NCBI GenBank assembly: GCA_029338875.1
Contig: JAQYBF010000105.1
Span: forward strand, 1 to 53,638
Reading direction: 5' to 3'
Source of the DNA: Lachnospiraceae bacterium
GTDB lineage: Bacteria; Bacillota; Clostridia; Lachnospirales; Lachnospiraceae
Length of the DNA stretch: 53,638 nt
The position numbers were made by a program, and so were the translations under genes. The notes under the pieces were generated by a model. The model was not told the origin of the DNA. It made no database searches and saw nothing but the letters and a program-made list of their open reading frames with translations. This document shows positions 25,895-34,384 of this stretch, one piece after another. Every line of letters starts with the position of its first letter. Position 1 is the stretch's first letter.

Positions 25895-27184
25895 TCAGTC
25901 AGCCTTGTAGTCGTCGAAATCATATTTGATGGTTCCGAACGGAGTCTCCTGCTCACGAAGAGCGATGGACTTGGCATTGGCCTTGATTTCATCTGCGGTT
26001 ACGCTTCTTCCCAGGTTTCCGGACATCATGACGCCTTCGGAAAGGAATGCGGTCTGCATAGCGATATAAGGGGAGTCGATTCGGGTCTCATCGGTAAGAT
26101 CTCCGCGGAGGTAGGAGTACCACTGCAGCTGGTTGTCATTGTACATCTCCATCTCAGGATGAAGCATGAGTTCCTGCTGGCCGGTGATGTCGCCGATGGC
26201 GCAGTCTAACTTGCTGTCGAAGAGCTCGCCCTCCTTGTTGACGCCGAACCATTCCAGTCTCGGCTTCTGAAGGTTTCCGCCGCCGACGATGTTTCCGCCT
26301 TCCGGTACAGCCATGGGGCCGCCGGTCTGGTCTACATCGGTGAACTTCAGTCCGCCAAGAGAACCTGCGATAAAGCTCGGTCCGATCTCATCCATGTGGA
26401 TGGCCCAGTCTTCATAGATATCCATGGACAGGCCGCCCTTGAATCTTGCAAGGCCGACGCTTAAATCCTCGACCGGTGCGGTACGGTTTGTGATCTTGTC
26501 AATGGCAGGATCAGTCCAGTAATCACAGGTGGTTGTACCGTATACAGACTCCAGTTCCGGCATGCCCAGAACATAGAGCATCTGAGCCAGATGATAAATA
26601 CCAAGGTCGAAAAGAGGACCATGAACACCAACCTGAGGGTTGATGAAATCCGGGGAGAAGAAAGGCATGTCGTAGCCCGGACGGCCCTGTCTTCTGTGGC
26701 CGACGGTTCTTGCATGGTAAACCTTGCCAAGCTCACCGTTCTCGATCATCCGCTTTGCAATTCTTGTCTGCGGATTGTAGATGGAAGAGATCTGGATTGC
26801 CAGCTTCTGGCCGTACTTCTTCTGGGCATCATAGAGGATCTTGGCATCGGCATAGCTTGCTGCCATGGGCTTCTCTGAGTAGCAGGGATATCCTGCGGCC
26901 ATAACAGCGGTTGCTACGGAAGTGTGAAGGTTATTGTGGACGCAGACCTCGACCTCGTCGATGTCGTCTCTCTTTAACATTTCACGGAAGTCCTGATAGA
27001 GGTTTTCCTTGGGGATGCCGTACTGCTCGCCGAAAGCTTCCAGACGGTCCTTCTTGATCTCGGCTGCTGCAACAACAGTCAGATTCTGGCCTCTCTTTTT
27101 CAGGTTGTTGATAACGGTCATGTGACGATGGGAGATCATTCCACATCCGATGATGGCGATTCTGATTTCCTGATCTTTTTTCAT
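25895..27184 (-). CDS. Gfo/Idh/MocA-family oxidoreductase 1
   Basis: 429 residues. A Rossmann start (IAIIGCGMISHRH) for NAD(H), the EKP motif in YSEKPMAAS that supplies the catalytic Lys, and a GPLFDLGIYHLAQ stretch in the GxxxDxxxH position of the family. The C-terminal substrate domain is longer than usual by about 60 residues. Gfo enzymes of C-glycoside gene sets oxidise the sugar C3-OH (or reduce 3-oxo-glucose back). That role is inferred from the neighbours, not from a diagnostic residue. GGAG precedes the ATG. Last gene of the cluster, before the terminator at 25761. Confidence 0.85.
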   Translation of the reverse strand: MKKDQEIRIAIIGCGMISHRHMTVINNLKKRGQNLTVVAAAEIKKDRLEAFGEQYGIPKENLYQDFREMLKRDDIDEVEVCVHNNLHTSVATAVMAAGYPCYSEKPMAASYADAKILYDAQKKYGQKLAIQISSIYNPQTRIAKRMIENGELGKVYHARTVGHRRQGRPGYDMPFFSPDFINPQVGVHGPLFDLGIYHLAQMLYVLGMPELESVYGTTTCDYWTDPAIDKITNRTAPVEDLSVGLARFKGGLSMDIYEDWAIHMDEIGPSFIAGSLGGLKFTDVDQTGGPMAVPEGGNIVGGGNLQKPRLEWFGVNKEGELFDSKLDCAIGDITGQQELMLHPEMEMYNDNQLQWYSYLRGDLTDETRIDSPYIAMQTAFLSEGVMMSGNLGRSVTADEIKANAKSIALREQETPFGTIKYDFDDYKAD

Positions 27185-27334
27185 GGTTCTGCTCCTCTTC
27201 TTTTGAATTTCTATTGTTGAAGTTCTATCTATTTATCTCTATATCCCTTAAATACTTTTATTGCCTGTTTCCCTTAAATGGTTTGTTATCTTTCCTGACA
27301 TGCCACTGAAATCTCAATGACATACAAGAAAATC

Positions 27335-28174
27335 CTACCATCCAAGAATCTTCAGATATTCCCGGCTTCTGCTGGCTGCTTCCAGGGGATCCAGCTCATA
27401 GTGCTCATCCTGCTCAACAACCACCCAGTTGGCTCCGGCTTCAATGGAGGCATCCAGGATCGGCTCCCAGATCATCTGGCCGAATCCGATCGGACGGAAT
27501 CCGAAGTATCCGGTGTCGGTTCCGTCATCCTCGGTCTCGATGCCGATCAGCTTGTACATGTTCTTGACTTCACCCTTCTTGATGTAGTCCTTTAAATGAA
27601 CAACCGGGATTCTTCCGGTATATTTCTTAATGAACTCCACCGGCTCATGGGTTGCGACATCGCACCAGCAGGTATCGAGCTCGCTCATCAAGTTGTCATG
27701 AGGGATGGAATCGAACATCTCATCGTAGCCCCACTTGCCGTTGTCGAGCTTTACGAACTCGAAGTCGTGGTTGTGATAAAGGAAGGTCATGCCGGCAGCA
27801 TGGATCTTCTCTCCGACCTGGTTCAGAAGAGGAAGGAACTTCTTGAAGCCTTCCGGATTGGCCGGACGGTATTCCTCTGCCATGTAAGGCATAACCAGAT
27901 ACTTGACGCCGATGGTGGAGTAATCCTTGATGACCTTGTCGAGGTCGTCCATCATATCTGCAAAAGGAACATGGGCACTGATGGGAACAAGGCCGATCTC
28001 TTTCAGAGTATCTCTTACGTATTCGGGCTCCAGACCATAGAGGCCTGCCAACTCGACACCGTCATAGCCCATTTCCTTGACCTGTGTCATTACATTCTTA
28101 AAGTTCTCCGAAGTGTTCTCCAGAAGATCACGAAGTCCGTAAACCTGTACTGCTACGGGAAGATGCTTCTCCAT
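27335..28174 (-). CDS. Sugar phosphate isomerase/epimerase-type TIM barrel
   Basis: 279 residues, xylose isomerase-like fold. Probable metal ligands: Glu/His in FLYHNHDFEF, Asp in LDTCWCDVA, His in VVHLKDYI and the last Glu in WVVVEQDEHYE. It begins PVAVQVYGLRDLL with no signal peptide. Members epimerise or isomerise keto-sugars, or hydrate or eliminate. Between two Gfo/Idh genes it most likely handles the oxo-sugar after cleavage. It could be a second elimination subunit instead. AGGA precedes the ATG. Confidence 0.82.
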   Translation of the reverse strand: MEKHLPVAVQVYGLRDLLENTSENFKNVMTQVKEMGYDGVELAGLYGLEPEYVRDTLKEIGLVPISAHVPFADMMDDLDKVIKDYSTIGVKYLVMPYMAEEYRPANPEGFKKFLPLLNQVGEKIHAAGMTFLYHNHDFEFVKLDNGKWGYDEMFDSIPHDNLMSELDTCWCDVATHEPVEFIKKYTGRIPVVHLKDYIKKGEVKNMYKLIGIETEDDGTDTGYFGFRPIGFGQMIWEPILDASIEAGANWVVVEQDEHYELDPLEAASRSREYLKILGW

Positions 28175-28315
28175 TTCGTTTGCTTCCTTTCTTCTTTTCT
28201 AAGTTTCTAAGTTTTCCCTATTTCTATATTTCTGTGTTTTTGAATGCTTGAATTTTATAATCCAGAAATCTTTGAAATTCCAGAATCTGATATCTGACTC
28301 GTTAAAATTCAGATC

Positions 28316-29389
28316 TTATTCGAAGTCGATAGACTTGCCTGTCTTAGCAGACTCACGAACGGCATCCATGAGGCAGAGTACTCTTCTCACTTCCGGAATC
28401 TTTACCAGGAAGTCTTCCTCGCCATGGTAGGCTCTGATATAGTTCTCGAAATAATTCCGATGACTGGTATTGACCTCAGGAAGCGGCTCGGTGACGATGG
28501 TTCCTTCCGGTGCCGGTCCGAAGGAACGGGTCGGGCCTGCTGCAGTCATGGTACGATGACCGGAGACATTGGTCAGAAGATGAGTCGTGCGGACGATCTT
28601 TCCTTCCGGGAAGAAGCCGTCTACATAAGCAGTACCCTTGTTTCCTGCGACAAACCAGTGACGCTCAAACCACTTGTCCTGAACCTTGTCGGCGAGGTAG
28701 TAGGTTCCGAGTTCCACGGTTGCGGTGACACCGTTATCAAAGCGAAGCATGATCTGGAAATAGTCATCGACTTCCTTATTGATGACATTTCTTACATCGG
28801 CAAAGACACTCTTTAACTTGGCACCCGGGAACATCCAAAGCACCTGGTCCAGGAGATGTACACCCCAGTCATAAAGCATGCCGCCGCCCTCGGAGACGAA
28901 GACATGCCAGTCATGCATGTTTCCGTTAAAGCCGTAGAGCTGATTCTTTATGGCATAGACATCACCCAGGGTCTTGGAATCGAAAACGGCCTTTGCGGTA
29001 CGGAAGTCCGGATCATACCGTCTCTGCTGATGTACGGTGAACTTGACTCCGTTTTCCTCTGCTGCCCTGGTCATCTCATCGAGATCTGCCACGCTCATAG
29101 CGACCGGCTTCTCACAGATGATGTCCTTTCCGGCCTTGGCTGCCTGGATCATCACATCATGATGCTGGTTATTGTTGATTGCGATGATGACAACATCAAC
29201 ATCCGGGTCTGCCAGGAGTTCTTCATTACTCTTGTAACGCTTGATGCCCGGAAGCACATCATTTAACTGCTCCGGATCCTTATCCGAGATTCCGACCAGC
29301 TTGATGCCGGGGAAGTCTGAGAGCATCTTCTCATGCTCGTGTCCCATGAAACCATGACCGATAATCGCAAATCTTATATCCTCTGCCAT
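28316..29389 (-). CDS. Gfo/Idh/MocA-family oxidoreductase 2
   Basis: 357 residues, compact form. Rossmann start FAIIGHGFMGHEH, catalytic Lys in CEKPVAMS, and GGGMLYDWGVHLLDQ, the complete GGxxxDxxxHxxD-type motif. Length and motifs fit sugar-3-dehydrogenases such as DgpA of C-glucoside breakdown better than does oxidoreductase 1, so I think this is the enzyme that oxidises the glycoside at C3. The GGAGG is 5 bases before the ATG. A perfect 10-base inverted repeat lies 66-90 bases upstream. Confidence 0.86.
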   Translation of the reverse strand: MAEDIRFAIIGHGFMGHEHEKMLSDFPGIKLVGISDKDPEQLNDVLPGIKRYKSNEELLADPDVDVVIIAINNNQHHDVMIQAAKAGKDIICEKPVAMSVADLDEMTRAAEENGVKFTVHQQRRYDPDFRTAKAVFDSKTLGDVYAIKNQLYGFNGNMHDWHVFVSEGGGMLYDWGVHLLDQVLWMFPGAKLKSVFADVRNVINKEVDDYFQIMLRFDNGVTATVELGTYYLADKVQDKWFERHWFVAGNKGTAYVDGFFPEGKIVRTTHLLTNVSGHRTMTAAGPTRSFGPAPEGTIVTEPLPEVNTSHRNYFENYIRAYHGEEDFLVKIPEVRRVLCLMDAVRESAKTGKSIDFE

Positions 29390-29454
29390 TTTTTCCTCCT
29401 GTTTTCTTATCCTGTAATTTCCTTTGAAAATCTACTCTGTTTCCTTTAAAGACT

Positions 29455-29480
29455 TTCTTTCCAGATCTGCCTGGAAAGAA
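29455..29480. promoter_or_regulatory. Operator-like inverted repeat before oxidoreductase 2
   Basis: TTCTTTCCAG (29455-29464) and CTGGAAAGAA (29471-29480) are perfect arms around ATCTGC. It could be a DNA operator or an RNA hairpin. A TATGAT -10-like sequence on the minus strand lies farther upstream (near 29530) with no good -35. Confidence 0.45.
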
Positions 29481-29666
29481 CTCTTTGAAATCTGAATCAA
29501 AGCTTTATTTCTTTTCTCTTGATGACATCATAGTATCAGAGGATACTTCCGGAATCCGTGCGCTGTTTCACTTTCCTATTCTTTTTTTCATCTGATATTT
29601 AAATTTAATTCGGAAGTCATATGGACCTGTTTCATTTTCTTTCGTATTTCTGAATCTTTCAGCAAA

Positions 29667-29702
29667 TCAAAAAGCCGGAGTCCCTTTCGGAGCCCTGGCT
29701 TC
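29667..29702 (-). terminator. Terminator after the NuoF-like gene
   Basis: Minus strand: AAGCCAGGGCTCC, GAAA, GGGACTCCGGCTTTTT. The stem is bulged but ends in five T. With it, the 400-base gap at 29390-29790 separates the oxidoreductase 2 group as its own transcription unit, at least partly. Confidence 0.6.
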
Positions 29703-29790
29703 TTTGAACTGTTTTCTATTCGCTTTATATTTCTTCTGTCTATCCAGCCACAAAGTGACTGCTTTTCCCACAGGGATCAGTATGCAGACA

Positions 29791-30954
29791 TCAGTGTCTC
29801 TTGAACTTTCCAACTTTGACCAGTCTCTGAGGAAGCTTGGGAAGTTTTCCGGAAGCTCTGACAATAGCATCCTCTTCACAGACATCCAGGCACTTTCCGC
29901 ATCTGGTGCAGTCCAGATCCTCGATCATATGGATATAACGAGGCTTTCCGAGAATAGCATCGACCGGACATACATCCAGGCAGTCTCCGCATCCTGTACA
30001 GGTCATAGGATCGATATAGATATGGGAGAAAGCGGTGCAGACGCCTGCAGGACAGTTGTTCTTCTTGATATGCTGGTCATATTCATCCGAGAACTTTGCA
30101 AAAGCAGACAGTGCTGCATCCCCGGACTTCTGTCCGATCGAGCAGAGGGTCTGGCTGTGCATGGCTGCGCCGATCTCCTCGGCATAGTCCTCGAATTCGG
30201 TTTTGCCTCTGCCCTGGGTGATCTCATTCTGCTCATATTCCAGCTGAATCAGACCCTCTCTGCAGAAGACACACTTTCCGCAGCTGATCTTACGGTCTTC
30301 CTGCAGAGCCTTCTTGGTTTCCTCTACAATACACTGGGTCTTTTTAACCGGCAGTGCGGTACCGGTCGGGCAGTCGCCAACGGTTACTTCTTCTGCTTCT
30401 TCCAGTGTCAGATAGGTGTAGCCATTCCAAATGGCTTTGGCATCACTGAGATCCAGAACCTCTTTCAGAGGTGTGGACGGATCCAGGCGTTTTATTTCGC
30501 CATTAGCCTTAAAGAATCTGCCATCGGGCAGTTCTCCGCCAAGAAGCGAGGCCAGGTCTGCCGCGCCGGCAATATGGATGATGAAGTCATCCGCATGCTC
30601 TCTGACATCAATGATGCCGGTCTTTAAGGCAATGCCCTTTTCTTCCAGGCTGCCCTTCAGGCTCTCTGCCAGTTCGCTTTCATTTTCCGGCAGATAAAGC
30701 TCTGTTTCCTTTGCGCCAAGTGCCTCTGCGCAGGCCAGGATGCCGTCGATCACTGCTGCCGGGTCCTGCTTTAAGATATCCAGATATGCATGATCCCGGT
30801 CCGCATTGTTAAGACCGCAGAGAACGCGGGGACAGATTTCTTTCGCTTGAGAAGCTTCCTTTACTTCCTTCAGACGGTCTGCAATTTTTCCGGAGAAGAG
30901 ACCGTAATCTGAAAGCCCGGATACCTCGACCTTATTCCAATCAAATGCGCTCAT
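29791..30954 (-). CDS. NuoF-like iron-sulfur protein without an evident FMN site
   Basis: 387 residues from the ATG at 30954, one base after the stop of the upstream gene and preceded by GGGAGG; a longer open frame runs upstream but overlaps that gene. The middle part has the NuoF cluster motif ISCGKCVFCREG (about 235-246), followed by two ferredoxin-type [4Fe-4S] motifs (TCTGCGDCLDVCP and CTRCGKCLDVCEE) at the end. The NuoF FMN/NADH motif GRGGAGFP is not found, so it should pass electrons rather than take them from NADH itself. Partner: the gene at 30956. The pair resembles SfrAB-type NADPH oxidoreductases by memory. Confidence 0.8.
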   Translation of the reverse strand: MSAFDWNKVEVSGLSDYGLFSGKIADRLKEVKEASQAKEICPRVLCGLNNADRDHAYLDILKQDPAAVIDGILACAEALGAKETELYLPENESELAESLKGSLEEKGIALKTGIIDVREHADDFIIHIAGAADLASLLGGELPDGRFFKANGEIKRLDPSTPLKEVLDLSDAKAIWNGYTYLTLEEAEEVTVGDCPTGTALPVKKTQCIVEETKKALQEDRKISCGKCVFCREGLIQLEYEQNEITQGRGKTEFEDYAEEIGAAMHSQTLCSIGQKSGDAALSAFAKFSDEYDQHIKKNNCPAGVCTAFSHIYIDPMTCTGCGDCLDVCPVDAILGKPRYIHMIEDLDCTRCGKCLDVCEEDAIVRASGKLPKLPQRLVKVGKFKRH

Positions 30955-30955
30955 A

Positions 30956-33073
30956 TCACACCTCCCTGGCATAATCGCCCCAGACTCTCGGCTTGGAGAT
31001 GCCAAGGCGGAGATCACACTGCAGACATCTTCCTGCTTCTCTGCAGGCAGCCTCATCACAGAGGCCATGATCGAAGAGATTGAAGTTATCCTGTCTCTTT
31101 TCGGCAGGATCGATCTCCGGCTCCTCACGCTTTCTGTCAGCGAAGCCGGGCTCCTTGCCAATCCACTGAGACGGGGTCTCAACCGGTGCGAGAACTTCGA
31201 AGATATCTCCATCGCCACCTAAGTAGCGGTCAATCTGAGAAGCGGCTTCTCTTCCGGATTCGATGGCCATGACGACGGACTTGGTTCCGTAGATACAGTC
31301 GCCTGCTGCAAAGACACCTTCAACAGAGGTGGACTTGTCTTCGGTCAGATCCTTGACAGCAACGCTGTTGGCTCGGCCGGTTTCCAGACCTGCATCCGGA
31401 GAAAGAGTGCAGCGCTGGCCGGTTGCGAAAATAACAGTATCGGCATCAATGTGATGCTCGGATCCCTCTTCCTTCTTGATGATGGCACGGCGGTTCTCAT
31501 CGAAACTGAAGGATTCCACATTCATGAAGTCTACGCCGGTCACATGATCCTCACCGGTGATGGCTTCGAAGGTCTGAGCGGGATGAACCTGAATGCCTTC
31601 TTCCTGAGCCTGGGTGATTTCCTCCTCATCGGAGGTCATCTTGTCTCTGGCCTCCAGGCAGGCGACATGAATCTCTTCTGCTCCCAGACGCTTTGCGGTT
31701 CTTGCGCAGTCGAAAGCTACGTTTCCGCCGCCGAGAACGATGACTCTCTTGCCCAGTCCTGTCTCTTCACCCATGGCAGCCTTCCTGAGGAAGTCGATAT
31801 TTAAAAGTACTCCGGGCAGATCCGATCCCGGCATGGGAAGGCGGACGCCCTGATGATTTCCGATGGCAAGGAGAACGGCATCATAGTCCTTCAGAAGGTC
31901 CACCGGCTTGTCAACCGGACTGTTGGTCTCGATCTTGACGCCCTGATCCTTGAAGACCTGGATCTCTCCCTGAACCAGTTCTCTTGGCAGACGATAGGAA
32001 GGGATTCCATAGGAAAGCATGCCGCCTGCAGTGGGAAGGGCTTCCTTGACCGTTACGTCATGGCCCTGTTTTCTGAGATAATAGGCTGCGGTAAGACCGG
32101 CAGGGCCGGCGCCGACAACGCAGACCTTCTTTCCGCTATCCGGAAGCTGCTTTCCCTTGCCCTTCCAGTAGGATCCGCTGTCATGCTCTGCAGCATAACG
32201 CTTGAGATTCCGGATGGACATAGCCTCGTTCAGGCAGTTTCTCTTGCACTCGAGCTCGCAGGCATGGGTGCAGATATAGCCAAGAGTCTTGGGGAAGGAG
32301 AGCTTTTCCCGGATGACAGCTGCTGCCTCATCATACTTTCCTTCCTTAATAAAACGAATGTATCTCGGAATATCCGTATGGGCAGGACAGGCTGTACGAC
32401 AGGGAACGACCACTTCCTCTTTTCTCTTTTCGGGATGAGCCAGCATCAGCTTGTCACGAAGGGTTCCGGTCGGACAGACTTCTACACAGGCCTGGCAGAA
32501 ACGGCAGTCCGCATCCTTCAGAAGCGTATTCTTGACCGTACCGGTATAGACTTCAAGATCCTCTCTCTTCTGATAGTCGATGGCGCCGACGCCGCGAAGC
32601 TTATGGCAGGCTCTGACACAGCGGCCGCAGAGAATGCAGCGGTTCATGTCCTGCTCGATCAGAGGATTCTTCGTATTAACTTCAAAGCCCTTATTCCGCA
32701 TCTTCAGACGGCCGGTCTTAGGACCGATGTACTGGATCAGCATCTGAAGCTCACAGTGGCCATACTCAGGACAGGTAGAGCAGTCTTCCGGATGTCCGGT
32801 CAGAAGAAGCTCCAGAGCCAGACGGCGGAGATCCTGAACCTTTTCTGTATTGGTATGGATGACCAGTCCCTCTTTCGCCTTCAGTGTGCAGGAAGGTACG
32901 GGATTTTCCTCTCCATCCACTTCCACGATACACATTCTGCAGGAGCCGAGCGGTGTCAGATCCTTGTGATGACAGAGATGAGGAATATAAATATCATTGT
33001 CCAGAGCGCACTCCAGGACATTTTTTCCTTCGAGAACACGCAGCGTGGTTCCGTCAATTGTAATTGAAACCAT
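30956..33073 (-). CDS. NADPH-type oxidoreductase: NuoG-like Fe-S domains fused to GltD-like flavoprotein
   Basis: 705 residues from the ATG behind GGAGG. Order: [2Fe-2S] ferredoxin domain (1-80; CHH, GSCRMC, PSC), a NuoG-like His-Cys site (HPEDCSTCPEYGHC, about 92-105), two [4Fe-4S] motifs (CILCGRCVRAC and CRFCQACVEVCP), a GltD-type N-terminal Fe-S part (CRTACPAHTDIPRYI, CTHACELECKRNC), the FAD site VCVVGAGPAGLTAAYYL and the NADPH site VIVLGGGNVAFDCARTA. It should move electrons between NAD(P)H and low-potential carriers through its Fe-S chain and the NuoF-like partner. Confidence 0.88.
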   Translation of the reverse strand: MVSITIDGTTLRVLEGKNVLECALDNDIYIPHLCHHKDLTPLGSCRMCIVEVDGEENPVPSCTLKAKEGLVIHTNTEKVQDLRRLALELLLTGHPEDCSTCPEYGHCELQMLIQYIGPKTGRLKMRNKGFEVNTKNPLIEQDMNRCILCGRCVRACHKLRGVGAIDYQKREDLEVYTGTVKNTLLKDADCRFCQACVEVCPTGTLRDKLMLAHPEKRKEEVVVPCRTACPAHTDIPRYIRFIKEGKYDEAAAVIREKLSFPKTLGYICTHACELECKRNCLNEAMSIRNLKRYAAEHDSGSYWKGKGKQLPDSGKKVCVVGAGPAGLTAAYYLRKQGHDVTVKEALPTAGGMLSYGIPSYRLPRELVQGEIQVFKDQGVKIETNSPVDKPVDLLKDYDAVLLAIGNHQGVRLPMPGSDLPGVLLNIDFLRKAAMGEETGLGKRVIVLGGGNVAFDCARTAKRLGAEEIHVACLEARDKMTSDEEEITQAQEEGIQVHPAQTFEAITGEDHVTGVDFMNVESFSFDENRRAIIKKEEGSEHHIDADTVIFATGQRCTLSPDAGLETGRANSVAVKDLTEDKSTSVEGVFAAGDCIYGTKSVVMAIESGREAASQIDRYLGGDGDIFEVLAPVETPSQWIGKEPGFADRKREEPEIDPAEKRQDNFNLFDHGLCDEAACREAGRCLQCDLRLGISKPRVWGDYAREV

Positions 33074-33192
33074 GTTTTTCCTCCATTTACCAGAGTTCAT
33101 ATTCGCGGATGCCTTCGATCCGCTCTATATTTCATAGAGAGAAAGCGAAATCCGATCCGCTCTACATTTCATGAAAGAATTCATTCTGCTAC

Positions 33193-34374
33193 TCAGGCAG
33201 CCTGATTCTTTCTGCTCCTTACGATAACAATGACTGTAAAAATTCCAAGCAGAGCCATGCCGATTCCGGCGATGGCAAACTGATGGGCCGGCGTATTGCC
33301 GCCTGCCGCACCTGCGATGGCTCCGGTGATGACCGGTGCCAGAAGGCCGCCGATACCGCCGATGACGGAAAAGATACTGCTGGCCATAGCGACCGCATCC
33401 GGCTCCACCGAAATACTGATGAGGAAGGAGCTCATTGCCATGAAGGCACTTAAGGACACGCCGCAGAGGGCGCTGCAGATCAGAACGCCTGCCATGCCGG
33501 GGATAACAAAGAGGGCGCCGTAGCCAAGGGCTGCCGAGAAGACAGCAACCGGCAGGGTCTTATCCTTCAGGGCACCGGAGATCTTTGCAAAGGACGCGCC
33601 GACGATCAGAGCAAAGACCGCATTGACCGCCGTTACGATTCCGGATGCACCGGGATCCTTTGTCACGGACTGGGTCAGGTAGAGACTGATGTTTGTATTG
33701 TAGGCATTGATGAAGAGGGTGTGGAGGAAGGACATGAAGGACAAAATGTAGACCATAGATGTAATATGGATCTTAGCCTTTGTCTTTCCATCCGTAGAAG
33801 GTACCGCTGCCTTGGGCTTCGATGCTGGAAGAACCAGGGCGACGAAGATCATGGAAATGAAGGGAATCACATACACCAGGTAAAAGTAATTCAGTCCTGC
33901 CTTTGCCAGCATACCGCCCAGGAGATTTCCGACCATTCCGCCGACGCCCATGCCTACGACATGGAGACCCAGGTAGCCGCTCCGGCGGTCCGGCTCAATG
34001 AACTCGGCAATGACTGCCGTGTTCAAAGGGCTGACCACACCAAAGCCGAAGCCGATCAGGATTCTTGAAATCAGAAGTACCAGGAACTGATCGAAGAAGA
34101 AAGGTGCGACACCGCACAGTCCGATCAGAGCCAGTCCGAGGAGAATCAGGATCTTCTTATCGAATTTTGCTGCCAGAAAGCCTACGCAGAGGGAGCCGAC
34201 CATGAGAAGAAGATAGGGCAGGGTCTGTAGAAGCTGTATCATGCCAAGGCCGACATCTGCGTATTTCTCATTGACCATGCTGAGTACCGGCATGATTCCT
34301 GTTATATTCAAACCAAATGCAAATGCGACCATGAAGACGCTGATTGCAACTCTTTTCGATAAATTCAACTTCAT
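33193..34374 (-). CDS. MFS transporter
   Basis: 393 residues with 12 hydrophobic helices. The loop between helices 2 and 3 carries an MFS-type motif (GFLAAKFDKKILILLG). A central loop of about 15 polar residues (KPKAAVPSTDGKTKAK) divides the halves. Its position between the FAD reductase and the NADPH oxidoreductase suggests uptake of the substrate or export of the aglycone product. Substrate not readable. It starts 10 bases after the FAD reductase stop. Confidence 0.88.
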   Translation of the reverse strand: MKLNLSKRVAISVFMVAFAFGLNITGIMPVLSMVNEKYADVGLGMIQLLQTLPYLLLMVGSLCVGFLAAKFDKKILILLGLALIGLCGVAPFFFDQFLVLLISRILIGFGFGVVSPLNTAVIAEFIEPDRRSGYLGLHVVGMGVGGMVGNLLGGMLAKAGLNYFYLVYVIPFISMIFVALVLPASKPKAAVPSTDGKTKAKIHITSMVYILSFMSFLHTLFINAYNTNISLYLTQSVTKDPGASGIVTAVNAVFALIVGASFAKISGALKDKTLPVAVFSAALGYGALFVIPGMAGVLICSALCGVSLSAFMAMSSFLISISVEPDAVAMASSIFSVIGGIGGLLAPVITGAIAGAAGGNTPAHQFAIAGIGMALLGIFTVIVIVRSRKNQAA

Positions 34375-34384
34375 GTCCCCCGTA

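Noticed and set aside
30955-31218. 88-residue N-terminal extension of the NuoF-like protein
   Set aside because: It lies wholly inside the NuoG-GltD gene in another frame; GGGAGG marks the start at 30954.
31853-33067. 404-codon open frame on the plus strand
   Set aside because: Antisense to the NuoG-GltD gene, which has many intact Fe-S and flavin motifs.
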